This document shows, one piece after another, positions 34,411 through 43,612 of a DNA stretch of 64,000 bases. Each line of letters starts with the position of its first letter. Position 1 is the first letter of the stretch. A program made the translations under genes and the position numbers. The notes beneath the pieces were generated by a model. It saw only the letters and a list, made by a program, of their open reading frames with translations. It was not told where the DNA came from and searched no databases. Origin of the DNA: an uncultured Chryseobacterium sp. (lineage in GTDB: Bacteria > Bacteroidota > Bacteroidia > Flavobacteriales > Weeksellaceae); assembly GCA_913774355.1 (NCBI GenBank), contig CAJYGB010000020.1, forward strand, positions 1 to 64,000, in the 5' to 3' direction.

Positions 34411-36222
34411 ATGAAAATCATTCTTAAATATCCTTTTGTTGCTTTTCTGCTCATTGTTTTTGCCATTTTCGGAACATTGCAGTGTACCCAGAACCATCAG
34501 CCGTTACAGGATGATCTGTCAGAGGTAAAAAAAGACCTTTTCAGGAACAATGCCGATTTTCTGAACCGGACCAGCGAACTGATGCAAATGGTTTCCGCAA
34601 ATCCCGATCAGGCGAAGCTTCAGAAAAAATTTGAAGAGCTTAGGACAACGTATAAAAAGATGGAATGGGCGGTAGAATATTTCCTTCCCCAGACCGCACG
34701 TTTTATTAACGGTCCTGCCCTGCCTGAAATCGAAATGCAGGAGCACACGGAAATAGAGCCCGAAGGCCTGCAGGTATTGGAAGAAATGCTGTACCCTTAC
34801 GATCCGGAAAACAGGGATGAAGTCGTCCGCATGCTTAAAAACCTGACCAATAAAAGCAATACGATTAAAGTAAACTTTCAGGCTATCACCATTTCCAGAG
34901 ACCAGGTATTCGATGCCTTGAGACAGGAAACTTTCAGAATTTCAAGCCTGGGGATTGCCGGTTTCGATACGCCGGTTTCGGGAACATTTTTAAGAGAAAT
35001 CCCATACGCTTTAAATTCAGTGAAGACAACACTTCAGCAGATTGCCACGGAAAAATCAAAAGACAAAGCTTTGGCAGGGATCATCCTGGAAATTGAAGCA
35101 TCCATAACGTATCTGAAAAAGAATACGGATAAAAATACATTTGATTACATCAATTTTATTCCTGAACATCTGAATAAGATTACCTCCATGATGATCGATT
35201 TCCAAAAACAGGAGGACATTCCGGCTATAGAAGTTACTTCGGCACTGAATAAGAACGTCCGCACATTTTATTCGAAAAATGCCTTTAATCCGAATGCTTT
35301 TGTTCCCGGAAAGCAATTTGAAATATCGCCGGAGAAAGTGAAGCTCGGGAAACAGCTCTTCAACGATAATATTTTATCCGACAACAATTCCCGAAGCTGC
35401 GCCACCTGCCATGTAGCAGAAAAAGCATTCACCGACGGACGGGAAAAATCCATGTCCCTGACCGACTCACCATTGCAGCGAAATACACCTTCCCTGAATT
35501 ACTCGGCCTTCCAGCACGGACAGTTCTGGGATATGCGCAAGGACGACCTGGAAGGACAAAGCTCCGCTGTGATTACCAATAAAGAGGAAATGCACGGTGA
35601 CCTCAGTAAAATTATCGCTAAAATCAATGCCGATCCAAAGTATCGTACTGCATTTGCAACGATTTACAAAGGAAAGAATGCCGAAATCTGGCAACTGCAG
35701 AATGTCCTGGCCAGCTATATCCGTTCGTTAGCTTCTTTCAACTCTGATTTTGATCATTACATGAAAGGAAACAAAAATGCCTTGACGGAAAGTCAAAAGA
35801 AAGGGTTCAACCTGTTCATGGGGAAAGCGCAGTGCGCCATCTGCCATTTTTTACCGCTTTTCAACGGGACGGTCCCGCCGAATTACACCAAAACCGAACA
35901 GGAAGTCCTGGGAATCGCTGAAAATTCATCCAACCGGACGGCAGACAAAGATCCGGGGCGAGGCAAATTCCACGAAACAGTAGCTTTTTTACAGCACTCC
36001 TTTAAAACCCCGACACTAAGAAACATCGGCAAAACCGGTCCGTACATGCATAACGGCGGTTATAAAACCCTGCAGGAAGTCATGGAATTCTACAACAAAG
36101 GCGGCGGAAAAGGATTCGGACTGAGAACCGAAAACCAGACGCTCTCTGATGCTCCGCTGAATTTATCAGAAAAGGAAATGTCGGAAATCATTGATTTTCT
36201 AAATGCATTAAGCGATCATTAA
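34411..36222 (+). CDS. Di-haem cytochrome c peroxidase / MauG-family lipoprotein
   Basis: The 603-residue protein has a hydrophobic leader ending TLQC (Cys25), indicating an envelope lipoprotein. Residues ~30-285 are helical and match no motif I can name; they resemble the extra N-terminal helical region seen before some CCP domains. The C-terminal half is a bacterial di-haem peroxidase with two haem c sites, CATCH (330-334) and CAICH (475-479), and the conserved KTPTLRNIGKTGPYMHNG near 530-547. It may reduce H2O2 or oxidise a partner protein. It follows the PhoX-like gene by 62 nt. Confidence 0.88.
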   Translation: MKIILKYPFVAFLLIVFAIFGTLQCTQNHQPLQDDLSEVKKDLFRNNADFLNRTSELMQMVSANPDQAKLQKKFEELRTTYKKMEWAVEYFLPQTARFINGPALPEIEMQEHTEIEPEGLQVLEEMLYPYDPENRDEVVRMLKNLTNKSNTIKVNFQAITISRDQVFDALRQETFRISSLGIAGFDTPVSGTFLREIPYALNSVKTTLQQIATEKSKDKALAGIILEIEASITYLKKNTDKNTFDYINFIPEHLNKITSMMIDFQKQEDIPAIEVTSALNKNVRTFYSKNAFNPNAFVPGKQFEISPEKVKLGKQLFNDNILSDNNSRSCATCHVAEKAFTDGREKSMSLTDSPLQRNTPSLNYSAFQHGQFWDMRKDDLEGQSSAVITNKEEMHGDLSKIIAKINADPKYRTAFATIYKGKNAEIWQLQNVLASYIRSLASFNSDFDHYMKGNKNALTESQKKGFNLFMGKAQCAICHFLPLFNGTVPPNYTKTEQEVLGIAENSSNRTADKDPGRGKFHETVAFLQHSFKTPTLRNIGKTGPYMHNGGYKTLQEVMEFYNKGGGKGFGLRTENQTLSDAPLNLSEKEMSEIIDFLNALSDH

Positions 36223-36228
36223 ATAACA

Positions 36229-36253
36229 GTCCCGGAAAATCCCGGGATTTTTT
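36229..36253 (+). terminator. Terminator of the di-haem peroxidase gene
   Basis: The stem TCCCGG / CCGGGA is followed by TTTTTT. The remaining spacer to 36513 shows nothing notable. Confidence 0.85.
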
Positions 36254-36513
36254 GTGACTTGAAAATTTTGCAATTATTGAGAATTCATGATGATTTCTAC
36301 AACACCAATGGATGCTAACTACATTTAACGAAAAATTTTCTATAAGCACCTGCGGCTTTGTGAAACAAAAAAAATCGTTACTAATACTTTAAATCTCAAT
36401 GGACTTTGTGTTCAAACTCAGATTACGAATCCTCAATCAATTTTAATTAAATAAAATTTTGTTAACAGGTTAAAACCAGGCACTAAAAACTTTCCTGTGC
36501 GGAGAAATATTAT

Positions 36514-36521
36514 TAATTTTG
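36514..36521 (+). promoter_or_regulatory. -7 promoter element for the second DUF5686 gene
   Basis: TAATTTTG, 10 nt before the ATG. Confidence 0.55.
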
Positions 36522-36531
36522 AAAGGTTTTT

Positions 36532-38736
36532 ATGAAAAGGATTTTATTGTTTTTAGGTCTTTCATTCTGGATTTTTGGTTTCTCACAATCGAAAGTTACC
36601 GCTATTGAAGGCATTACCATCGAAGACAAAAGTGATCCGAGAGCATTGGAAATCCTGAAAAAAGTAAACCGGATGTTCAGCGAAAACTCACCGAAGACCC
36701 TGGATTCCTATTCTTACAAATCCTATGAAAAAATTTCTCTCGACATCGACGAAGATAGCGTAGCCCAGTACAATAAGTTTTTCGAAGAAACCGGAATGTT
36801 CCGGGAAAAGCGTAAAAAAGATTCCTTAAATAACATTTCCGCCCGGAAAATATTTTCGAAAAGCAAACTTTTCCTTTGGGAAAGGGCACAGGAATTTCTG
36901 TATTCCAGGCAATACGGTGAAAAAATAAATATCCTTGATAACCGGATCTCCGGGCTGAAACAGCCGATTTACGAAATGATCGCCCTTCAGCAAAGCAACC
37001 GGGACAAAGTTCCCGATCAGCTGAAACAGGAAAACAGGGGCCTCTATCGGTTTTTCCTCACCGACACCATTGAAATGGATGGCCGGAAAAACTTCGTGAT
37101 CCGATTCAGGGAAGTCAATTACAAAAATCCCGATAAAAAGCGGAAGTATAACGGAGCTATTTACGTAGATACCGAGACCTATGGTGTAAAAAAAATTGAA
37201 AATTTCAGCAAGAATAAGAACGACGGAATCCTGACCAGTACCTGGATTTTCTTCCATAATAAATGGTTTCTTGCCCATGAGACCGTGAAACTGAAAATGA
37301 GCAATATGCAGCTGGAAGAAGAAAACAAGCCGCATTCCGTAGAAAAAACGGATCCGAAAAAGAAACAGACTTTCGGAACTTACGCTTTGCTGACCTCCCG
37401 TTATTTTGATTACAAAAGCCCCGCAGAAAACAGTCCGGAAGATTTCAAGGGATATACGTTTTCTGTAAAAAACATTCATGGAAATACACTGGAACAATAC
37501 CGGACCGATCCGCTGACGGAACGTGAAAAGAATACTTATAAAATCATCGACAGCCTCGGCAGGAAATACAACATCGACAATAAGGCTCAGATTTTAAGCG
37601 GTCTGCTGAACGGGCAGATCCGCGTTGGCGCAGTGGACTTTGCCGTAGATGAAATCGTAAATTACAATTTATATGAAGGTTTCAGAGTAGGTCTGAAAGC
37701 CAAGCTTAATGAAAATTTCAGCCCTTACTTTTCCCCGGATTATACTTTCGCTTATGGTTTTAAGGATGATAAATGGAAATACAGGCTCGGACTGGACATC
37801 AAAACCACCCTTGAAAAAGATTCCTATTTCCGTATAGAGTACTACGACGATGTAACCGCTTCCGGTGAGTTTTACCGCAGGCTGTGGAACTTTAAAATGC
37901 GGATGGCGAATTACGGAAACAACCTGAATAACGACCGGTATTATCATTACCGGGGAGCTTCCGTCTCATATCTGAATGATGTGACCAACGGGCTGACGCT
38001 TGTTTTTGCCGCACGGAGAAACCTCGAAGAAGCTATGTTCGATTATTCCTTCCGCGGAAGAGGTTCTTCATTTGAAAATTTCAACACCCTGTTTACCTTA
38101 AAATATTCCCCGAATTCCACGAATATCATGACGCCGCAGGGAAAATCGCTGATCGACCAGAAATATCCGGAGCTGTATTTCAATTTTGAGCAGAGCTATA
38201 AAATTTTCGGTGGGGATTTCAATTACATCCGATTCGATGCCCTTTTCGTCCACAATTTTAAGACGGTTCTGGGAACCACGGGATTCCGGCTGTACGGCGG
38301 CATGGTGTTCGGTGGCGCACCGATCTGGAAGAACTTTACCATGAACGGGCTGGCTTCGCCAAGACGGGATTTTAATTTTAACCTCACCTCATTCCTCGGA
38401 TTTGCTACCCTGGAAGGCGGAAAGTATTACAACGACCGGTTTGTGGCGTATTATTTCACCCACAAGCTGCCATGGTACTTCAAAAGTTTCGGTCAGAACA
38501 TCTCCAGCTTCGATTTCGTACTGCGCGGAACGATCGGAGACATGGAACATGCGGAATACCATCAGTTTAAATTCAGACCGCTGAACCACCTGTACCAGGA
38601 AGTCGGGCTGGAGTGGAACAATTTCCTATCCACCTATTTCAACCTGGGACTGTTTTACCGGGTAGGCTATTACACCACACACCACTTTAAGCAGAACTTT
38701 GCCGTCCAGTTCAAATTAAAACTATTGGAATTTTAA
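36532..38736 (+). CDS. DUF5686 family outer-membrane protein (paralogue without N-terminal sandwich)
   Basis: The 734-residue protein has a signal peptide (MKRILLFLGLSFWIFGFSQS). DUF5686 begins almost at once (ITIEDKSDPRALEILKKVN, ~28-46) and matches the 818-residue protein at 29849 along its length. Shared blocks include LDSYSYKSYEK, NILDNRISGLKQPIYE, YRTDPLTERE and the barrel end GLFYRVGYYTTHHFKQNF. It lacks the carboxypeptidase-like domain. An outer-membrane barrel is predicted; function is unknown. The two copies bracket the PhoX-like/peroxidase pair, perhaps through an old duplication. Confidence 0.85.
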   Translation: MKRILLFLGLSFWIFGFSQSKVTAIEGITIEDKSDPRALEILKKVNRMFSENSPKTLDSYSYKSYEKISLDIDEDSVAQYNKFFEETGMFREKRKKDSLNNISARKIFSKSKLFLWERAQEFLYSRQYGEKINILDNRISGLKQPIYEMIALQQSNRDKVPDQLKQENRGLYRFFLTDTIEMDGRKNFVIRFREVNYKNPDKKRKYNGAIYVDTETYGVKKIENFSKNKNDGILTSTWIFFHNKWFLAHETVKLKMSNMQLEEENKPHSVEKTDPKKKQTFGTYALLTSRYFDYKSPAENSPEDFKGYTFSVKNIHGNTLEQYRTDPLTEREKNTYKIIDSLGRKYNIDNKAQILSGLLNGQIRVGAVDFAVDEIVNYNLYEGFRVGLKAKLNENFSPYFSPDYTFAYGFKDDKWKYRLGLDIKTTLEKDSYFRIEYYDDVTASGEFYRRLWNFKMRMANYGNNLNNDRYYHYRGASVSYLNDVTNGLTLVFAARRNLEEAMFDYSFRGRGSSFENFNTLFTLKYSPNSTNIMTPQGKSLIDQKYPELYFNFEQSYKIFGGDFNYIRFDALFVHNFKTVLGTTGFRLYGGMVFGGAPIWKNFTMNGLASPRRDFNFNLTSFLGFATLEGGKYYNDRFVAYYFTHKLPWYFKSFGQNISSFDFVLRGTIGDMEHAEYHQFKFRPLNHLYQEVGLEWNNFLSTYFNLGLFYRVGYYTTHHFKQNFAVQFKLKLLEF

Positions 38737-38812
38737 CCTCTTTTCATGAATACATAGGAACAAATTCTTTAAACATTCAGAATAAATCAATTAAATAAAC
38801 AATATAGAAACC

Positions 38813-39049
38813 ATGCAGAAAATCGAGATACAGGCAGACCAGTTTTTTGAATTATTAAAATTAAAAGACACTTCGATGTGGGAAATATTCGCCCAGATGA
38901 TCGACGGAAATGAAAAAGAAATCATCTTTCTGGATCATGAGGAGAAAATACTTTTCAACTACATCCTTCCTTCCACAACGGAAAAACTGGAAGAAGACCG
39001 CGCTGAATTTTCAAAACAATTTGCAGATAAGCTGGCGAATCTGAATTGA
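38813..39049 (+). CDS. Conserved small hypothetical protein (78 aa)
   Basis: A soluble, acidic 78-residue protein. The sequence alternates helix and strand (DQFFELLKLKDTSMWEIFAQ, then EIIFLDHEEKILFNYILP) and ends with a charged helix (LEEDRAEFSKQFADKLANL). No signal peptide or known domain was recognised. The frame is intact, the ATG is preceded by an A-rich tract, and the composition is protein-like. It lies 76 nt after the DUF5686 gene and may be co-transcribed with it, since no terminator was seen between them. Confidence 0.6.
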   Translation: MQKIEIQADQFFELLKLKDTSMWEIFAQMIDGNEKEIIFLDHEEKILFNYILPSTTEKLEEDRAEFSKQFADKLANLN

Positions 39050-39291
39050 GTTTTTAGAGTCGGAGCGTATGAGGATTTGAAAGTTTAAGAATTTGAGCGT
39101 GGGAGCTTGTAGTGTGTCATTGAAAATAGAGAAACTGATGAGCTATCGGCCTGTTTTCTTAAAGCCAGAAATTCCGGAACGCAAAGGTTTAATATATTTT
39201 AATAAGATCTTTACAAACACACTCTCCCAATTACTCTCTTACACTCCTGCTCTAAACCCTCCCACTCTAAGGCTCTCTTACTATATCACTT

Positions 39292-40146
39292 TCAAACTCT
39301 TCCACTCAAAAAAAGATCAATCGTCTTCTTTGCTTCCGCAACGTCGTGAACCCTCAGTATTTTGGCACCTTGCCGCAGGACTTTCAGATGAAGCTTCTGT
39401 GTTTCTTCGTTAATGTCTGCCGGAGATTTCCCAAGGGGCTTATAAATAAATGACTTCCTGGAAATCCCTATCAACAGGGGACATTTACCGAAACCGAAAT
39501 ACCGCACTTCATCGATCATTTTCATCTGGTCTTCCACTGTTTTTCCAAAGCCGAAGCCCGGGTCCAGAATAATATCCCGGACGCCTTTTGACAGCAGTTC
39601 AGCCGTTTTTTCAGAAAAATACCTGTTGATGGATACGGTAATGTCTTCAAATTTTATTTTATCATGCATCGTTTCATACGAAGGGTTGACGTGCATCAGA
39701 ATGTATGGCAGCTTCGTTTCCGCAGCAACATCAAACATCTTAGAGTCGTACTGTCCGCCTGAAATATCGTTGATCAGATCAATTCCTTCGTTGAAGCCAT
39801 ATTTTACCGTTTTGGAATAGAAAGTATCCAGGGAAATTAAAACTTCCGGAAATTCTTTTTTAATTAAAGAAATCATCCTTCCGATCCTGTTTATTTCTTC
39901 ACCGGTGGTCAGAAATTGAGCATTCGGCCGTGTCGACTGCGGCCCTATGTCGATAATTTCTGCCCCTTCTTTAAGCATTTTCTCCGCCTGCACCAGGGCT
40001 GCTTTTTCATTATTGAATTTTCCGCCGTCTGAAAACGAATCTGGAGTCAGGTTCAGAATTCCCATAATTTTCGGACCGGATAAATCCACCAGTTTTCCGT
40101 TGCAGTTTAGGGTATGATATTCGGGTGATGATCCATGATGTTGCAT
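39292..40146 (-). CDS. folP: Dihydropteroate synthase
   Basis: The 284-residue TIM-barrel enzyme joins p-aminobenzoate to dihydropterin pyrophosphate in folate synthesis, the step blocked by sulfonamides. Landmarks are MGILNLTPDSFSDGG (~28-42), DIGPQSTRPNA (~66-76), NDISGG (~126-131) and DPGFGFGKTVEDQ (~195-207). C-terminal GISRKSF and the RVHDVAEAK motif complete the active site. The promoter box TATTTTTG lies 4 nt upstream of the ATG. It is divergent from the DUF1599 gene, a pairing common in Bacteroidota. Downstream (39050-39291) is only low-complexity CTCTCCC/ACTCCC spacer. Confidence 0.95.
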   Translation of the reverse strand: MQHHGSSPEYHTLNCNGKLVDLSGPKIMGILNLTPDSFSDGGKFNNEKAALVQAEKMLKEGAEIIDIGPQSTRPNAQFLTTGEEINRIGRMISLIKKEFPEVLISLDTFYSKTVKYGFNEGIDLINDISGGQYDSKMFDVAAETKLPYILMHVNPSYETMHDKIKFEDITVSINRYFSEKTAELLSKGVRDIILDPGFGFGKTVEDQMKMIDEVRYFGFGKCPLLIGISRKSFIYKPLGKSPADINEETQKLHLKVLRQGAKILRVHDVAEAKKTIDLFLSGRV

Positions 40147-40150
40147 CCGG

Positions 40151-40181
40151 CAAAAATACGACTTCCCGCTGCCAACTCCAA
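40151..40181 (-). promoter_or_regulatory. Promoter of folP
   Basis: On the minus strand TTG (40181-40179), 20 nt, then TATTTTTG (40158-40151). The ATG begins 5 nt after the -7 box, implying a near-leaderless message. Confidence 0.6.
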
Positions 40182-40232
40182 CATCCGGGTAAAAAACTGG
40201 GCCCTGATTTCCGCTACCTAAAACCTAATTCG

Positions 40233-40240
40233 TATATTTG
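40233..40240 (+). promoter_or_regulatory. -7 promoter element for the DUF1599-tpiA run
   Basis: TATATTTG, 17 nt before the DUF1599 ATG. Confidence 0.6.
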
Positions 40241-40257
40241 GAAGATTAAGAAAATTT

Positions 40258-40812
40258 ATGTCAGAAACTTCAGTACAGTTCGGGAAAATTATCAGTCAGT
40301 GCCGCGAATTATTCAGCAAAAAACTACAGGATTACGGAGCAGCATGGAGGGTTTTAAGGCCAAGTTCGATTACAGACCAGATTTACATCAAAGTAAACAG
40401 GATCCGTACCCTACAGATGACCGATAAAAAAATGGTAGATGAGAGCGAAGAAGATGAGTTCATGGCCATCGTCAATTACTCGATCATCGGACTGATCCAA
40501 CTTGAAAAGGGGTTTTCCAACGATTTTAACGAAAATAAGGAAGAAATCATGCAGCTGTACGACAAATATGCAGCCGAAGCCCAACAGCTGATGGAACGGA
40601 AAAACCATGATTACGGGGAAGCATGGAGGGATATGCGGATCTCTTCGATCACTGATCTGATTTATCAAAAAGTATTGAGAACGAAACAAATCGAGGACAA
40701 CCAAGGTGTTACCATTGTTTCGGAAGGCCTGGATGCCAATTATTTCGACATGCTGAATTATGCCGTTTTCTGCCTGATTAAATTTTCTGAAAAAGCAAGC
40801 CACATAGAATAA
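40258..40812 (+). CDS. DUF1599 protein with internal duplication
   Basis: The 184-residue protein consists of two related halves. KKLQDYGAAWRVLRPSSITD (~21-40) in the first half matches RKNHDYGEAWRDMRISSITD (~114-133) in the second, each followed by an IYxKxxR helix and an acidic hinge. The family is all-helical, resembling MazG/NTP-pyrophosphohydrolase-like chains, but no catalytic assignment is established. It is the first gene of the run leading to DoxX-like, TerB-like and tpiA genes and is divergent from folP; the conserved order suggests a housekeeping role in this lineage. Confidence 0.85.
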   Translation: MSETSVQFGKIISQCRELFSKKLQDYGAAWRVLRPSSITDQIYIKVNRIRTLQMTDKKMVDESEEDEFMAIVNYSIIGLIQLEKGFSNDFNENKEEIMQLYDKYAAEAQQLMERKNHDYGEAWRDMRISSITDLIYQKVLRTKQIEDNQGVTIVSEGLDANYFDMLNYAVFCLIKFSEKASHIE

Positions 40813-40826
40813 AAAACATATCTGTT

Positions 40827-41939
40827 ATGCTTAAAGGTTTATTACGTTTCGTTATCGCCATCATTTTCATCCTCTCCGGTTTTGTAAAGGCGGTAGATCT
40901 GGTAGGGTTTTCTTTTAAAATGGAAGAATACTTCTCCCCCACGGTTTTCGACATGCCGTTTTTTGAAAAATTCGCTCTGCCGCTCTCGGTTTTCGTCGTA
41001 GTCCTGGAACTTCTGCTGGGCTTTATGCTGCTGATCAAATTAAAGCTGAAATTTACCCTTTCGGTGCTTATCGCCCTTTGTATTTTCTTCGGGTTCTTAA
41101 CTTTCTATTCAGCATATTACAATGTGGTAACAGACTGCGGATGCTTCGGCGATGCCATTAAGTTTACCCCTTGGCAGAGCTTTATCAAGGATGTCGTATT
41201 GCTGGTTGGTCTTATCATTGTATTTATCCTGTACAGAAAAGACTTCAAAAAGAAAGACGCTTACAGCTACAGCCCGAAAAAAGAAACCGGGAACAAATTC
41301 AAATATATCCTGCTGGCCATTTTTACCGTAGCCATGATTATGATAGGTACACACGGAATTGTTCATGAACCGCTCATCGATTTCCGCGATTATAAAATCG
41401 GGACCGACCTGAAAGCGGAAAAAGCAAAGATCAGTAAAAATCCTTCCGAATACAAGACCTTCTACTCACTGAAAAATACCAAAACCGGAGAAACGGTAAA
41501 AGTAAACCAGGATGATTACATCAAAGAAACAAAATATTGGGCGGAAGGCTCTCCCTGGAAAATCGAAGAGGGCAAAAACGAAGCCGTCCTGATCAGGGAA
41601 GGTTACAAATCGGAGATCGTAAAATTCAAGATCGAAGATCCCAACGGGACAGACCTTACAGAACAGATCATCAATGCCCCGAAAGCGGTACTGATCTTCT
41701 CTTATCATCCGCAATCGGTTTCCCCAGAACTTTTGAAGCAGCTTGAAGCGAAAGTTAAAGCCCAGGGCGCTACCGTAGTCTACGGTGTTTCAACCCTTCC
41801 GAACACCTTTAAAACCATTGAAAACACCATGATGGACGGTACGGCGATTAAAACCATTGCCCGAAGCAATCCGTTTGTCCTAGTTCTGGAAAACGGAAAA
41901 ATTGTCGACAAGCAGCCGGCGGAAGACTATTTGAAATGA
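40827..41939 (+). CDS. DoxX/MauE-like membrane protein (BT_3928 family)
   Basis: The 370-residue protein has a four-helix N-terminal membrane domain (~1-135) with the DoxX/MauE pattern: RFVIAIIFILSGFVKAVDLV at the start and the conserved DCGCFGDAIKFTPWQSF (~105-121) between helices 3 and 4. A fifth helix (~155-172) leads into a ~200-residue extracytoplasmic or cytosolic domain with thioredoxin-like strand order (KAVLIFSYHPQS) but no CxxC. The Cys pair in the membrane part suggests redox work. It lies 14 nt after the DUF1599 gene and before TerB-like and tpiA genes. Confidence 0.8.
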   Translation: MLKGLLRFVIAIIFILSGFVKAVDLVGFSFKMEEYFSPTVFDMPFFEKFALPLSVFVVVLELLLGFMLLIKLKLKFTLSVLIALCIFFGFLTFYSAYYNVVTDCGCFGDAIKFTPWQSFIKDVVLLVGLIIVFILYRKDFKKKDAYSYSPKKETGNKFKYILLAIFTVAMIMIGTHGIVHEPLIDFRDYKIGTDLKAEKAKISKNPSEYKTFYSLKNTKTGETVKVNQDDYIKETKYWAEGSPWKIEEGKNEAVLIREGYKSEIVKFKIEDPNGTDLTEQIINAPKAVLIFSYHPQSVSPELLKQLEAKVKAQGATVVYGVSTLPNTFKTIENTMMDGTAIKTIARSNPFVLVLENGKIVDKQPAEDYLK

Positions 41940-42190
41940 GGGAGATGAATGGTCAATGGTCAATTTTGCTTCGCAAGTCAATTTTAACAAACATGGATTG
42001 GCCATCGCCAAGAAAGTGAATATTGCTGGGAAAATCAATTTTAAAAGTGAAAGGTGAATTTTTAACGAAAATAATTGACCATTGACTCGAAGAAACTGAC
42101 CATTAACTGCCAAACGACAGGCATGGAAACAACGCCAAAATGTTGAATCCAAAACCAACCTTGAACCTTAAACTTAAAACTATATAATAA

Positions 42191-42553
42191 ATGCAAAAAT
42201 CCAATAAACCGATTGCCGGTTACCACTTGTTAATGATCCTTTCCTCTGTGGACGGAGAGTTTGCTCCGGAAGAAGGAATGCTGGTACAGCAGTATTTGGC
42301 GGATGAATTTCCTTTTAAAATGAACCTCGACAATGAGCTTGAAACCATTGCCCTGCTGCAGCCTGAAGAATGGAAAGATCATTTTGAATTCCATGCGCGC
42401 TGCTTTTACGACGATTCTACCAAGGAGGAACGCGACAGCTTTATCCAGTTTGCCAAGACCCTGATCAAAGCAGACAATAAAGTAACGGATGAAGAGCATA
42501 TCTTCTACACGCTTTTGAAGAATCTTTGGAATATCGAAAAATCAGAACATTAA
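42191..42553 (+). CDS. TerB-like (tellurite-resistance fold) protein
   Basis: The 120-residue protein is all-helical, with the TerB-type acidic loop LSSVDGEFAPEEGMLVQQYL (~18-37) and a second similar turn (IKADNKVTDEEHIFYTLLKN, ~91-110). The DGEF and DNKVTDEE loops resemble the metal-binding turns of TerB folds. No tellurite operon is nearby, so the resistance label is only by fold. A 251-nt gap separates it from the DoxX-like gene; the gap contains short repeat-like stretches (GGTCAATGGTCAATTTTGC) and no terminator. tpiA follows 35 nt later. Confidence 0.7.
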   Translation: MQKSNKPIAGYHLLMILSSVDGEFAPEEGMLVQQYLADEFPFKMNLDNELETIALLQPEEWKDHFEFHARCFYDDSTKEERDSFIQFAKTLIKADNKVTDEEHIFYTLLKNLWNIEKSEH

Positions 42554-42588
42554 AAATATAATACGGTTTAAAACCTAAAATAAATTCT

Positions 42589-43350
42589 ATGAGAAGAAAA
42601 ATAGTTGCAGGAAACTGGAAAATGAACAAAAATGTAATTGACGCCCAACAGTTGATGGTTCAGTTATTAAGCTATAAAAACAACCATACAACGAACTGCG
42701 AAGTGTGGATTGCTCCTCCGGCTTTATACCTGATGATGGCGAAAGATATTTTTGAAAAAGACGAGATCGGTGTTCTGGCACAGGATATGAGCGAGCATGA
42801 AAGCGGTGCCTACACCGGGGAAATCTCAGCCGGCATGCTGGAATCCATTGATGCTGCCGGTTCTCTGATCGGCCATTCCGAAAGGAGACAGTATCACGGT
42901 GAAACCGATTCCCACTGCAACAGGAAAATAAAACTGGCTCTGGATAAAGGTCTGATCCCTGTTTACTGTAATGGAGAAACACTGGAACAGAGAAAAGCGG
43001 GAGAACATTTCGAAGTGGTAAAAAACCAGACGGAAGTTGCGCTTTTCACCCTTTCTGCTGAAGAAATCAAAAAGGTAGTAATCGCTTATGAACCGGTTTG
43101 GGCAATTGGTACCGGAGAAACGGCAACACCTGAACAGGCACAGGAAATCCACGCCCACATCAGAAGCATTATTGCTGCAAAATACGGACAAGAAGTAGCG
43201 GATGAAGTTTCTATCCTTTACGGGGGTTCCGTAAAACCGGACAATGCAAAGGAAATTTTCTCCCAACCGGATATCGATGGCGGACTGATTGGCGGTGCCG
43301 CCCTGAAAGTAGAGGATTTCTCCAAAATCATCGAAGCTTTCAATTCATAA
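42589..43350 (+). CDS. tpiA: Triosephosphate isomerase
   Basis: The 253-residue TIM-barrel enzyme interconverts dihydroxyacetone phosphate and glyceraldehyde 3-phosphate. Catalytic residues are visible: Lys11 in GNWKMN, His96 in IGHSERR and Glu168 in AYEPVWAIGTG. The phosphate-gripping loop 6 follows Glu168, and ILYGGSVKPDN and GGLIGGAAL complete the phosphate site. Length is standard. It is the last gene of the run beginning with DUF1599 and is followed by a strong terminator. Confidence 0.97.
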   Translation: MRRKIVAGNWKMNKNVIDAQQLMVQLLSYKNNHTTNCEVWIAPPALYLMMAKDIFEKDEIGVLAQDMSEHESGAYTGEISAGMLESIDAAGSLIGHSERRQYHGETDSHCNRKIKLALDKGLIPVYCNGETLEQRKAGEHFEVVKNQTEVALFTLSAEEIKKVVIAYEPVWAIGTGETATPEQAQEIHAHIRSIIAAKYGQEVADEVSILYGGSVKPDNAKEIFSQPDIDGGLIGGAALKVEDFSKIIEAFNS

Positions 43351-43376
43351 GAATAAGTGAAATAAAATACACATGA

Positions 43377-43402
43377 ACCACCGGAGACGGTGGTTTTTTT
43401 TA
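43377..43402 (+). terminator. Terminator of tpiA
   Basis: The stem AACCACCG-gaga-CGGTGGTT is followed by TTTTTT. Confidence 0.92.
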
Positions 43403-43430
43403 ATTTGAATTTTAAGCAAAGCCTGGTCAG

Positions 43431-43464
43431 AAGGCTGGAAAAATAACCTGAATGCCGGAAGTTT
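43431..43464 (-). repeat. Dispersed intergenic repeat R3 (inverted copy)
   Basis: AAGGCTGGAAAAATAACCTG followed by AATGCCGGAAGTTT, close to the copy at 13449-13484. Confidence 0.5.
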
Positions 43465-43570
43465 CTTTTGTCAACCTATTTCCAACAGTTTTAATATCAG
43501 ATAGTCTTTTTATATTTTATGAAAGGGCTTTATTTAAAATTCCTGATTATTCCTCAGCTTTTCCAATCTA

Positions 43571-43597
43571 AAAAAAGTCTCCCGAAACCGGGAGACT
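43571..43597 (-). terminator. Terminator of the phytase-like gene
   Basis: The stem AGTCTCCCg-aaa-cGGGAGACT has an A-run on the left, so it acts on the minus strand. Confidence 0.88.
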
Positions 43598-43612
43598 CTG
43601 CATATATTGAAA

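Noticed and set aside
42191..42553. Tellurite-resistance operon
   Set aside because: Only a TerB-like fold is present, amid housekeeping genes; no terC/terD/terE neighbours.
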